Of a stretch of DNA of 64,000 bases, positions 1-13,400 are shown in pieces; positions within the stretch are counted from its first letter, which is position 1, and each line of letters opens with the position of its first letter. The stretch is from Drosophila persimilis (Eukaryota > Arthropoda > Insecta > Diptera > Drosophilidae), in assembly GCF_003286085.1 (NCBI RefSeq), contig NW_020825355.1, forward strand, positions 124,001-188,000, written 5' to 3'. The position numbers and the translations under genes are program-made. Below the pieces are notes generated by a model. It searched no databases. It worked only from the letters and a program-made list of their open reading frames with translations, and was not told the origin of the DNA.

Positions 1-1075
1 TCTCCGCTCCAGTCCACCCGAATTGTTTGTTTGTTTTCTTTTTTTGAGAGTGTGTGTTTGTTCATTCAAGATCTCTGCCGCAGGGCCATCATGATTATCC
101 TTGGCAGCAGCTATTTTCAGCCGATCCAATTGTACAGACAGACAGACGAAACCTCTTCCCCCCCCTGAAACACTCATAAATATTCTAAATTAAACCCAAA
201 ATTATATGCTCGACATTGTGGTACATACATTTTACAGGCTTCCTGACTTCCTTTTTTTAATTATTTTAAATGTATCTTACGCAACCGTGGAATATAAATA
301 GCCTTTCGCCACTTTAGCGACTCGAGGAGGTGCTCCTTGCTGCCTCTCCTTCTGTCGTCGTATGGGGGGGCAGGCTTTTGTGGCGTTTTCTTCAACATTT
401 TTTAAGATGATTGCCATGTGTGTGGATATTTGGGGGCTGGCAAGATTAATGATGACGTTCCTCGGCTCGGGCTGTCCTTGACGTATCTCCTTTTGTGTGT
501 CAGCTTTTTATTCACTGAATTATTATATAAATTATACAGTCGGCCACACAAAAGGCAACGACTTCTCACGTCATCACAAGTTTAACTTCTACTCTCAAGA
601 ACTGGCAAGACATCATCGAAAGCTTAAGTGAAATGTTGTGTACCACTCGATTCGGCTCTGTTCTGTGCGGGAACTCTCCCAGGACTGTCTCGCGAGTGGA
701 CTTTGCCCTCTAGGCATGGATATCAACAGGGTCCCAGGGCACGTTCAGTTCAAGAAGAGAATCAACATTTTGTAGGGAAAAATCCAGCATTATTAGGCAA
801 TCCACTCAATAAATAGCCAGAAACTAACCACGTACCCTGTAGAAAAATGGTAATCGGCAATGGTACGGAAATTAACTCAAAAAATTTCAAAACTACAGCC
901 CATTAGAACGAAACATCTCTTCAGGTATAAAACCTCTCGCAAGGTTTAGATACTCGTCAGCGGATGTACGCCGGGGTGCGCCGTATTTCATTAGAAGACC
1001 AGTGTTGGAAACGTCAGTTCAGTGAAGTTTTACACCGAAACAGTGCGCTGAAATAGTCTTTGAGTTGTCGAAATG
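1..1075. other. Non-coding DNA at left edge
   Basis: No convincing exon is visible on either strand. The stretch is AT-rich with T runs and short direct repeats such as tandem ACAG near 137-148. It probably belongs to the 3' intron or 3' region of the minus-strand peptide receptor, and more broadly to a large upstream intron of furry. The last receptor exon should lie here or beyond the left edge, but I could not identify it safely. Confidence 0.5.
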
Positions 1076-1396
1076 CTTGAAAAAGCTCTGCACGGTTACT
1101 GGTTTCAACAAAACGCTGCCCCATGCCACACTGTAAACCAAACAGTTAAGTTTTTGCAACGAAAGTTCCCTGGACGTCTGGTATTGAAAAACGGAAATAT
1201 TGATTGGCTATTCAGGTATTCAGATTCGACGCCTCCGGCCCTATTTTTGTGAGGTTTTTGAAAAGCAAAGCCTCATACCTTTGACGAGCTTAAGGCAGGC
1301 ATTCGTGCCGCAATCATCGCTATAGTCTCCGAGAGGCTCGAAAATGTAATGGAAAACGCAGCAAAAAGAGGGCATTTTATTGAGGCGATAACTTGA
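1076..1396 (+). pseudogene. Decayed mariner-type transposase C-terminal fragment
   Basis: Plus-strand translation starting near 1076 gives the typical end of a Tc1/mariner-superfamily transposase: a WFQQNAAPCHT block (the FQQDGAPxH-type motif), then a KFPGRLV block, then a degraded 'LTPxDFFLWG' region with an in-frame TGA and a further stop. After a frame change come the residues DELKAGIRAAI. Stops and at least one frameshift show it is dead, and the N-terminal DNA-binding half and the inverted ends are not recognisable. The family assignment rests on these motifs only. It lies about 85 bp from the most 3' visible exon of the peptide receptor, inside that gene's intron or 3' region. Confidence 0.7.
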
Positions 1397-1480
1397 TGGA
1401 CCAAAATGGACCTCATATTTGTCTTTTCTTCTTTGGTATTTCAATACAGAAAACATCCTCCCTGTTGAGGATTGTCTTAC

Positions 1481-4400
1481 CGAGGTAGCACCATCGTCTA
1501 GAACTGCATCAGATTTACTTTTATCTGCTTTGGCATGCTTGAATGGCGGCATTGGAGGCACTTCGAGAGACTGAAGCGAGTGGCACTCGCTATGCTTCTC
1601 CAGAGACGTGCACTGATTGACTTGGGGGCTGGAGCCACACAGGCACAGACACAGACAGAGAGAGAGAGGGGATGGGGGCGTGTGGAGAACGTGACAGGAG
1701 GCTTCGGTAATTTATGGCCAATAAGCAACACCGTAATGAGAGCGAAGGAGCGGACGGACGACCCGCGAGAGTCTTCCTATGGTGGCTATTGCATTCAGCG
1801 CACGTACCGCGGGGCGTATGAGTAATGCCTGGCGAAAAATGCCAAGAAGAAAATGTATTTGCGAAAACTCAAGATAGGAGCCCCGCCTTGGGCCGTGATT
1901 AGGTGCGGATTGGCCATGAATAGGTAGCCATCAGGCACTTTCAGGAAAGCGATTTCCTCATTAAAAGCGCCAGCTCAGAGAGGCTTTGTTTCCGCTTATG
2001 GGAATCCAATTCGGTTTTCCCATTGGCATACGATGTGATATGGCGTGGCGACTGTTTCCTGGGAAAAACAACTTTAAAGCGCTCTCAAAGAGCCACTCCG
2101 CCCCCGGCTCCGGGCTTGGAATTCAGCAAACAAAAAAGCAAACAAAATGCCAAAGCAACCAACAGTTTCACAAACAACAAATAGCCATTATTTTAATAAC
2201 TCTCCTGCCGTGTGTTTTGGAATTCTGGAATGTAATTCCATGTGCTGCACTGCAACTGCTCGACGATGCTGCCTGCCACACACTCCCACTGCCACTGCCA
2301 CTGCCACTCCGTCCCCCTCAAACAAACACTGACACCTTGGGTATTTAAAGGCTGTCAATATTTGAGCACCGAGCACACGACGAACGACTCCGTCCCGTTT
2401 GATCTTTTTCGGAGGCCAGAAGCCTACCGCCGGTTGTAGATTTCATTTAATTTGATTTGCTTTTCACATTCTCTTTTGCCACACTTGTCTGCAGCTCCTT
2501 GCAACCTTCGGTGCTCCTTCTGCAGCACTGGCTGCAATTCGTTGGGTAACCGTGTGGCCTTTGTTCGCCCTTAATGAATCGGCAAACACTTTTAATTAAC
2601 AGCCGACGAAAAACCATATTTTAGAATAAATATAAAGAACATTTTGATGGCTTCCAATCAAACCAGTGAGCGGGGAGGGGGAACGGAGACGGGGATGGGG
2701 ACGTGGAGGGAAGAGTGCCTAAGAGATTGGCACTCCCTGCCTTTAGTAAGAAATTAAAAATTGATGCCTCTCCCAAAGGTTCGGCCCCGGGAATCGTAAA
2801 ACTAAATTTAACGACTACTCAGAGAGGAGACCGAGACAAAGAGAGGAAGCAACCACTGTCTGCTCGGGGATCAAGTGCCTCCAGTGCCTCTCGACCTCAC
2901 TCAAAGCTATAAAAGAATAAATTTGAATTTGAATTAATATTGAATCCATATCGGTGGCACGGCACACACCAAACTATGGAGCAACATTTGATGTGAGGCA
3001 GACTTTAGTGCATTAAAAATTGATACCCATTGAGAAATAATATTTCCTAATAGTGCCTTTCCCTTTTCTAAGACATTGTTGGGTGCATATTCATCGAAGA
3101 AAATGCTTTTTAAGCTGCTCTCCTTAATGGCTTAAACAAACCCAAAACTCTGCGGGAAACTTGCCATTTTTTTTGTGGAAATAAGAGACCTAAATAAAGG
3201 GACTTTCACAAGTTCTTTGCGGAGCAACTAGGGTTCAAAAAACCGACCGCTCGGAGCCGTCCTTCCCGCTAGTTTTGCGCGTCATTTCCCGGGGACATTT
3301 CCTTAACAGAACCAGAACTAGGGAAAAGTGGCACAGTGACGGATGCTGATTTGTTTGCCTTCGTGGAGGGGCAGCGACTCAATAAGCCGGAGCTGTAAAG
3401 CCCTGACCGGGGCGGGCGTTTATTGCAAAAGTTTCGCCCTGGCCAACAGAACAACAACAAGACAGCAATTAGTGATCCTGCAACAGGGTTTCCGGGGTCC
3501 CTCCGACCCCAGCCTCTGCTACTGGCTCCCCTTCGAGCCCAGCCCGAGCCCAGCCCCATGGCAAATTGCATTGCTGGATTTCATTTTCCAGCTGCTGACA
3601 CTGAAAATGATGCGGAGAAAGTTGGAGTGGTCTCTGTTTAATCCCTTGCCCCATCTCCGCTCTGCTGCTCGGCTGCTCTGCTGCTGGTGACATCTGTTTC
3701 TGTTTATTTTGCTCTCATTTGAGATTTGTTTGGCTTTTGTTCAGTTTATCTGGAATTTTGTTGGCCTAGCAGGCACCACCAGAGCACCAGAGCACCAGGG
3801 CACCAGAGCGAGCGGAACCTCCAATGATAATTATTTTTATGTATTTCCTATAGGACATAGTTGCAAAGTGGGTTTGTCACCCCATGGCGGCATCTCAAAG
3901 CGGATCTAATCGGCAAAGGCCACCCACCAAACGGCCAGCCAGTGCCCCCGCCTCCTTCTCTCTGCGACAGCCTTTTTTTCTCTTGTTTTTTTTTGCGGTT
4001 AAACTGCAGCTGTCGGACGCAGTCCTGTCGGCGATTGCAGGATCTGCAGGACTTAGTCAGCTTTAAGGAAAGCTTAAAAGTAAATTGTAGAAAGTTTTCT
4101 TTGCCGCTAAGTCTTCTGACTCGAGGGCTTTTCCTTGCGGAAATTTAAGCACCGACCAAAGAAGGGAAGCACTTTTCAGAACTCGAATTGAGGTGTACTT
4201 AAGCGTTGAACTTCGATTGGCAGAGGGGTCTATGTCTATCCCATCAGATTCGCTGGATTTGCATTCTAATTGAACTTTGTTGTTGGTATTTCTATTATAT
4301 TTCTTAGATAGATAGATAGATAGATAGATAGGGACTTTATTGACTGATAGAAATGCTGCCTGCCCTCCCAACGCATTATCTTCTGCTTGCCAATTGAGTT

Positions 4401-7400
4401 TCCCTTTCCTTTAATCCTTCCTTTAATTGGATGCCTAAAAAGATACCCCGAATCCACTTAATTGAAATGATTCTGCTGTAATTACTCCCCGTATTTGATG
4501 AGCTGCGACATCTGTTCGCCGGTTCAATTCAAACCAATTAAATCCGAAGGTCTTCGAAATACGCAAATCGTATTTGTCGAATATTGAATTTGCACTTCAG
4601 TTTCCGTGTGTGATTAAAATGTGTCTGAAATTCCCGACTCACCTGTCACCTGAGTGTTGCCCGCCTCCCGCTGGGCGGCGGAGACTCGCCGGAAAATGCT
4701 CAGTACTGCTTTGCTGTGGCGGCAGGGAGTGGGGAGGGGGGAGTGAATGGTGAAATATTTACTTGCGATAATTTGCGGGAGATTTACTTACCGAAAATTC
4801 TGTCCGCTGACGCAGTAGAGCACAAAATTGATGCCGAAATTCGTGATGAAGAAAGCGTGAAATATATATTGCAAAGCAATTGTTGAGTTCTCATTCCTGG
4901 CCGATTCGGTCTGCAAAGGGGGAGTGGGAGATAGTACAAACGAAATCACCATAGAATGAAGTACATGCCCCAATTAGAGCCTTCTGGTTGCTGTCTGCTG
5001 GCTGCCCCGCCTGCTGCCTCGCTGCCATTGGATACAATTATATTTATGAATCGGCCCACGTCCTGACCCCCCCCCCCCCCCCTGACAACGGACTGTGCAC
5101 CGCTTTGGGCCCTGAACAGAGTTCAAACCGAATCGTTGGGGGAATGGGGAACATAATTCACTAATTGCCAATGGCTATGATAATGCGTGCTTTGTGTCAT
5201 TAGTTACAGGTACAGGGCCTTGGCATCTATTCACTCTATCCGCCCATCCTCCCAACCATCCATCCATCATACCTATGCATGCACGGACACGTGCCAGATG
5301 CCCCTGCCCGGACCCCTCGTTGACCTGTTGAACTACAAATGGGATACGCAGAGACACAGTGTGTTTATATGGCTGTCGAAGAGCCTCTTTCCTTCCACTC
5401 AATTAACTTTGTGTCGCAATCAATGTCTGAGTTCTGGCCCATTTTTAAGTTGGCATGTGAACTTGGGTGTGAAAAGCAATTTGAACGACTACCCTGCCGG
5501 AAGAGCATATTTGTTTGCCCTTTAGAGAAACGCTTTAGATTCGGGCCCGAAGGATATGTGTTTGTTGGATATTGGATATACATTAGGCATTGTATTTTCG
5601 ATCCCCCTACGGATTCATTTGTAATCAGAACCAGTCCAGAACAGTCCTGCAAATTTGCAACTGCATATTCAATGATTCATTCAGATAAAGTTTGCCTCTG
5701 TTTTTTTTGTGGCGATTGAAACTTCGGTGTGGATTGTTTTCTTTTTTTTTTCATCCTGTGTGTTCTGAACCAAAATTTATTCATTTAACCGACTGTCCGC
5801 ACGGAAAGTGTGTTTTGCATACGAAAAATCTGTCAGAGGCTGTGACAACTTGAGGCATGCGGCATGCGGCAGAAGTTCTGGGAAATAGCCAAATGGCCCA
5901 TCAGCACGGCTCAGCTTTTATGGACTGAGGGACTGAGGGACTTAGCCCTCCCCCCACCGACAGAGAGACAAGAAAACTGATGAATTTCCTTGCTGGCAGA
6001 AGCAGAAGGTTTTCTTTTTTTTTTGCCAAGGCCTTGCAGGGAATAGCAATATGGAAACAATATTTCTCTAATGAATTTTTGCTAATTGCTTGTAAAATTG
6101 TGATGTGCCTGAGCAAATCTCAAATAAATTCCAATTATGCTTTTATGGCACAAAGCAATAATCGTAGTCCCTTGTATTTTTTGCTAATCATTATGAACAT
6201 TTCTCACTCTTTGAAAGGGCATAAATCTCTGCATCGCCCAGCCCCCAGTTGAGGCTTTATTTATACATGAAACTGATTTTATTTTTACGGTTTGCGAGTG
6301 CCTCCGAAGTGCACAAACTAATTAAAGGCTAATTAACACCTATGTGGAGCAGAGCGGAGGGGAGGGGAGCCAGCCCTTTGCCATGCCAGCAGCAGTCAGG
6401 CAGGATGGCGGGAAGGCGGGAAGGCGGGAAGGCAGGATGGCTGTCGGGCAGGCAGTCGCTGGCTGTCTCTGGCGAAGGCATTAATACGAATGTATGTTTT
6501 GCCTTTTGATGTAATTCATGCATTAAACAAGGAATTTGAGGGCCAAAGCCAAAGGAAGGATGGTGCTGTAGCAGGATCATTAGGGAAGAAGAATATTACA
6601 CATCCATTGGCTTTGGCTCTGGATCCGGCTCTGAGAATAGTTTGTCGTTGCCATAACCACGGGACGAGTGTTTTCCCTGGATCTGTGGGCATTTGTGGGC
6701 AGATAATTAACAAAGGACAGCTGCCGACGCGGAGAGCCAGCAATAAGAACACAACTTTCCTGTTCTGAGGCATTACGGATGCCTGAATAACGACCCGGCC
6801 CCATATTGATCTAATTATTTGGGTCAAGGAGCCGCCGTTCCCCAGAGGCAAGACCATTGTCTCGACCCACACAATTGGTAAAGGTTAAGAGGTTAAGGAG
6901 GGATTGTTTTCCTCAATACAAAAGCTGCAGTGGGAGTGCATCCGGTCAGTCAGCCAGCTCTTTTATTCTCTGCTGCATTCGAAGGAATCAGAAATCAGGT
7001 ATCAGCATTTCTACATCACTTACCTCCCAGTAGGCCTCGATGCGCAGCAGGCAGCTTGGCAGATTCAAGCACACGAAAACCGTCGAGACAATGAGCAGCA
7101 TTTTGGTGACCTTCAGCTGCGACGAGTTCTGCACCTTATGGCGACGATCTTTAAAGAGACAAGCGAAGGCAAGGGAAAATTCCAGTGAGTTAAGGAGTTG
7201 AGTTGACAGCAGTTGTAATTAGTTGCAAATTATATAATAGTTGCTAAATTGTTTGACAGTTCTGTGTCTGTGTCTGTGTCTGTGTCAGTGCCGGGGAGAA
7301 GTTGGTGGCACAGAATGACGGGATGGCCCTTTTGGATGAGTTTTTTACGATTCTTAAATGTCACATGCTGCGACAGTGTGCCAGTGTCTCTGTGCCCTCT

Positions 7401-10400
7401 TCTCTGTTAATTGACTCAAAAAAAATTCCAACTGAAACTTAAATGGCTTAAAAGAAACTTTGGCCGTGCCCGGGCCCCGGCCCCGGCCCCGGCCCGTGCC
7501 TTCTAAACTTTTTCTCCTCTCTTTTTCTGGGAAGAAAATCTCGTTCCAAAGTGTCGGGCGAGTGTCATAGATATGTTGTTTTCCGAATGAGAAGTCATCG
7601 CTCGCACTCACCTGACTTCTTGGTAATCTCGCAATGGTGCTGACAACTGTTTATATGATGATGATGCTGCTGCTGGTGCTCCTGCTGGTGCTGGTGCTGG
7701 TGCTCCTCCTGCTGCTGGTGCTCCTGCTGCCTGGCCACACTGTGCTGTCCACTCGGATGCGTGCCAGTGGACTTCTGGCGCTTCAATGATGCCGAAATGC
7801 GATACGAGGCGACTGCCGAGGGGCTCGTTGAACTCGATGGCATGCTGGTTGTCTGCGGCTTCCTGAAGGACACAACAAAATATATATGTTTATTTGTCAA
7901 TGTTATGTCCAAGTGTCCATTGCGCCCAGGGGCATATGCAAATGCAAATCGAATGAGACTTAGGCCAAACAATCAACTCACATCCTGTGCATGGTGAGGG
8001 TCCGTCGGACGGTGGCAAACTTCCACACCGTGCAGCCCGTGCAGGTGTTCAGCACGGCGATGGTGGTGAAGGGCACCGCATAGACGACAATCGAGTCCCA
8101 GTAGTTGAACAGGGCCAGTTGCTCCTGCAAAATGGCAAACACAAACAGAAGCCAGAAGCCAGAAAGAGTTGTTATTCAGGGTGATAATTCGATTTGCTTT
8201 GTGGTCTAATCAACATGGCCATATACGTAATTTAGTCCTGCTACACAGGACACACTGCTCCCCAGAGTCCACAGAGCTGGGTGGACTCTTATCTAGTTTG
8301 CTGTGCATTTTCCCCGCCAAAAGCTGCAAATAATCCAATTGCAAAAACTGGGCCACCAGTGGCCAGTGAAACCCGGCTTAAATTGCAAGAAAATTTCGCT
8401 TTAAACGAAGCCTCGAAATTCAGCAATTTGATGTTTTTCCAGAAGAGTTTTTCTTTTGATTTTCCATCGCTCTTTGTGTGCTGAAAGGAAAGCCTCTACT
8501 AATTTGCATACACTTGGTGGCGAGATATTAAATGGAATTATTTCTAGGTTCACTGATAAGTTGCCTCTCTCTCTCTCTCTTGACATACTTTCCATCTCAA
8601 CGAAGCGGCAGGGTGGGAGGTGGGTGGGGAAAGCCAAGCCTTTGGCTCGAATGCCTTGTCGGAAAACTATTTGCCCCGCGCTTTTCCCCATTTATTATAC
8701 CCGGTAATCGAAGAGATCAAGAAGAAAGGGATACTGTTATTGTATTCGTGTGGAATTTAGTTAAGGGGCAAAAGAAAGGTAGAAACCATTTAAGTCAGTG
8801 CGAGGGAGGGGGTATAATGAAACAGATATTATTCATCAGATTGCTTGTATTTCATTGCTGAGTACCCAGTAGTCGTTGCATTTCACACTCCGCTGAAGCC
8901 AGTCGAGACCCGACCACTTGCCCTCGGTTCAGGGTCCTAGCCAGATAAATTCCTGGCCGCCTGCATATTTTCATGTCTGAAATGTTCAATCTGTAATGTC
9001 CCAGGACACTGGGACTTATCCATCGGACAGCTGTGGGCGGGCGAATGGCCATCCGGCCATCGAGCTCTGCTCTGTCCTGCTCTGTTCTGTTCCATTGTGC
9101 TTCTGGCTAATGTCCGGAGCAAACAATGCCATTTGTTTCAATCACAATTAACCAAAAATGGATAGGAGCGTAAGCATAAGCGCATTATCATTCTATGGGA
9201 AGGAGCCATTTGCTGCTTTTTGTCTAATTAAACATGCTGGTCTCTCCGTCTCTCGGTCTCTCAGTCTGTGGTTAAAATTTAATGCAAACCCACTTTAAGG
9301 AACGAGTTTAAGCCCCACTTCACACGGTTGTCTGTTGTCCCTTGTCCGTTGTCTGCACTCGCAATCATCGTAATCATCCTCATCAGATGGGGCTTGTTGT
9401 AATTCCATTTACATAATTTCAAGTGTTGGCAAGCATGTTTCATAACCATTCAGAATATGTTAATCGCCAGCAGAGAGGAATGAAATCAAAATTGTTTAAC
9501 AAGTAACCATCCATCCATCCATCCGTCCATCCATTCATCCTAGAGCTGCCGCTGAAATAAATTTTATATTGGGCATAAATTTCAGGAGCTTTGCCGGCAG
9601 CCAATTTGTTGTCTCTTTTTTTTTTCTTCTGGAAACTTTTAAATCATTTTCAAATGATTATTCTCATCAAAATTTCCTTCGTCCTTTTTGGGTCAGCCAA
9701 AGGCCAAAAAGTGAGGCCCCAAAAAGGTGTAGGATTTTTCTATTATAATTATTATATGAATTATATATGTTATATTGCGTATACGAGTGCTATTTCTCTG
9801 CATCGCATGGGGGCATGGGGGGGCTTGACCGTAGGCTGAATGGTCTATTGATTGGACATTTTATATGGCTTTGACCATTTCCCCAATGGGAAGGTGGGGC
9901 AGGGAGACCTCAGGGCTTGTAAACATCTCGGACGCTCCTGAAATGGACTGTCATAGCAGGCAAAAGCCGGGCGACATGACCAAAAGCATTAAATTTATTT
10001 ACTTCTCCCATTTGTTGTTGGCTATTGTTGGCTATGGTTGGGTTGCCTGGCCCTGGGTCCTGCTCTCCTCCGTCAATATTTTACGGCTCGTGTGTTGTTG
10101 TATTTTTATTGTGTGTGTGTCGAGTGGATCAAAGTGTAATAGCTCGTAAATTTTCAATCAGCAGACGACGTTGTTGCTGCTGCTGGTATTTGATGCTCAT
10201 GATACCCGTACACGGAACTGTTATGACCGTATAACTAATTCCAATTGAAACTTAATTCTTATTGGCTCCTGCCTTTGACCGACCACCCCGATGGCCAGTG
10301 GCCGGCCTTCTTCATATGCCCCTCCCTCCTTCCTGCCTGCCTTCCTTTCCATTATCAAACTGTAGTATGCATTGAGCCATTGAGCAAAAATCTGCACAAA

Positions 10401-13400
10401 ATTGCAAAAATGTTTAACGAGCAGCCAGAGTATCTCGACAGAGTGCCCGTCGACACACATGTGGGTCTGCCCCGGGGCCGGAGCTGGAAATTAGCCCATA
10501 AGACTTCTTAGACACTTCCTGTGACCGTTTAGCCTTCTGTTTCTCTGCTCGATTTCAATTTGGCTTTGCATCTGCTCCCAGTAACACATCAAAGGGATAA
10601 ACTTGCTGCGCCTGCTGCTCCTACTGCTGCTGCTGCTGCTGACCCCCATCAGAGATGGCCAGAGATCGCCAGAGGCTAAAAGTGAGGCTGCCGCTGCTGT
10701 CACTTAAATGATATTTAATTTGAGGCCATTTTCTTAAATTCCTGCAGCTGGCAGGCTTTTATATGGGGTTTCGATTCGCACGAATCGCAAAATTACCTTT
10801 CGTCAACTTAAACAATGATTTCAGAGCACCACAAGAGTGCCATAATATGTCTGTCTATTCATTAGAAACCCATTCAGAGTCAGAGACAGCGACAGCGACT
10901 GAGACTGAGAGCAGTACCCTCGTGAGTGCTTCCCGACTTGGAGTGCTTCTTGCCGCAACGGAGGCAGCCTCAGCTGCCCGCCAAGGGGAGATGTGAGGCG
11001 TGCCCTCCTGCTGCTGATGCTATTACCCAATGATTTGTTTCTTTCAATATGCCAACCGCCAAGTGCAGAACGTCTATTTACAGCTAAGAACCGATGTCTG
11101 TTCTAAAATTTATGGTCTCCCTAGGACACGGCGACTGTGTGTCTTCCCCATTTTCCAATATTCCAAAACCGCAAAATGTGGTGGCTCCCCCTCCCGGGTG
11201 GGGGAGTCTACTCCAGGCATTCTTCTGCCGCTCAATTGCTCCCATCCATCCTGGAATCCTGGCATCCTGCCAGTTGTCAGAGGACCAAAGGAGAAACCGC
11301 GCATAATTTCGCGGTCTTCAGACAAGTGAAGCGCCATCTGTTGGCAGTCAGTCGGGCGGATGGCAGGAGTCCTCTTATATCTTTATATACGCGGCTGATT
11401 GAATTTGAATATCCCTATAGCCCTATATCCTGTATCTGTATGGCTGTATGTATGAGTATGGCCATACATATGTCTATCATCCATCATCCATGGGCTGTCT
11501 GTTGTCTGTTGTCAGTTGTCTGTTGTCTTTTGTCCTCGCTAAGTCGTAAGTAGGCGCGACTCTTTACGCTTCATTGTTTGGCCAATTTTGCTAATAGGCC
11601 CCGCTAGGGCCCGTCTTGTGTTTCCTTTGCTGTACGTAGTACACCTTGTCCTTGTGCCAAGTCCTATGTCCTGTGGGAGAGCCCCCTGTTTGACTTACAG
11701 TGTGTCTGGGTACACACCGAAATTAGCATTGAATTTCAGGCCGCCTAAAAAGCGTGACTTGAACCGTGCAAGAAGCGAACCGAAAGAACGAACAGCAAAC
11801 AGCTGAGAAATAAAATGAAATTCGAGATTTATCGGGGCAAGCGAATTGAAATTGTCACTGAACAGAACCAATTGCCATCGGATGTGCCTGGAAAAGAACA
11901 CGGGCAGGGATGGGGAAAGGGACGGGGAAAGGGACGGGGACTGGGACCAAGACACACCCAGGCCGAGAACACGCGCTGCGGCTTTGGGTTGTCCTGTCAT
12001 TCCCAGTCCCAGTCCCTCACCCTCACCCTCACCCACTCACAATCCCACTCCTCGCTTCCTTTCCCTGGGTCTTGTGTCCATGAAAAGTATTTGCCTTGCT
12101 TTACGAATTACAAGCGTTCCTTTGTTTTTTATTTCTTTTGCCAAACCACAAGGAACTAAAAGGGTATATTGGGTTCAGGGAGAAGTAGTAGATCCCCGGG
12201 AATAAATAAAGCTATGACCAGCCAAAAATTACAGTTTCCTCCATTAGAATCTTAAGCATTTCATGGCAGCCCACACATAATAGACATTATTTAGAGAGAA
12301 CTACAAACAAATCATAAATATAAAAAGCGAATAGTAATGGCAGCCAAAACAAACAAAAATAGATGCCCAGATATAAAGATGGTTCTTTGTTGTTGAAATT
12401 ATTTTTCAGCTTTCAGTTTCTGTTCGACTTTGGGGGAGCTTGTAGAAGAGGGTACTGTGCAGTCGCCAGTCTCTTTATTGTGTTGGCCTTTTGGCATTTT
12501 TGACTTGCTGTTGGTGACGCTGTCTGGGTGACACATATTCGGGGGATAATTTGTGGCGGCCTTTTCTTCCGCTAATAAATGGTTAATTTGTCCGCACAAC
12601 ACAGCCCACGCAGCGGTATATGTATTCGACCCACTAATTGACTAATTGCTCCAGTTCTCTCCAAATTATCGTCTCCTTAGTCTCCTGACGGTGGGGGGAA
12701 GCGTGAGCCGCATATCTTAACGACATTTATTGGGCTTGGGATTGGGACTGGACCCGGGTTAATTGACGAGAGTGTCAGTGCCATGGGAAGCGAAAGTAAC
12801 GAGGGACTCGAACGATATAAGCGGTTCAAAGGTACAGCTGGAGTAAATGGCGATGACAGAAGGGTTACTGGTCCCCATTTCCTCCTCCCAGCCAGCCAAT
12901 GGATATGCTTTGATTCTAATTTTGAGAAATTTTGCAAACAATTCGGTAGGCCATTTATTTGTGCACAAACGAAAACACATTCTGCGCCTTACCCATACTC
13001 AATGCATGGCAAATTCCAATAACAATACTAATGGCAGAGCAAAAATTCACGAATACCAGGAACCCATCCATTCATCCATCCATACATTGTAAGTATGGGT
13101 GGCCCGCAAACGCACCTCTCGCTCGCTCAAAGAGTGGCGTTACCAATGGCAGCCCAAATGAAAAATTCTAGGCACCGGAAGAATGCGTTTGATGAAGTTG
13201 GATTTTGATGTGTGACAGAAAGACGTCTGCATCAACCAGAAAAACATTATATATGTTTAGTATACTACATCAAACGCAAAAAGTGTTTCCCCCACGACCG
13301 TACACCGGTGCGTATACGTATGCGTATGCTTGTGCGGATGTTGGGATACGATACTCACTTTATATTCCGTGTTGAGATCACAAATAGTGGCATTTAACTT

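Noticed and set aside
66..110. Possible last exon of the peptide receptor (minus strand, about 14 codons then TGA, acceptor GAAAATAG)
   Set aside because: The phase fits the exon at 1481-1612, but the exon is tiny, the pyrimidine tract is weak and nothing independent supports it.
5067..5082. 16-C homopolymer
   Set aside because: Probably a simple slippage tract or a sequencing or assembly length uncertainty; no functional context.
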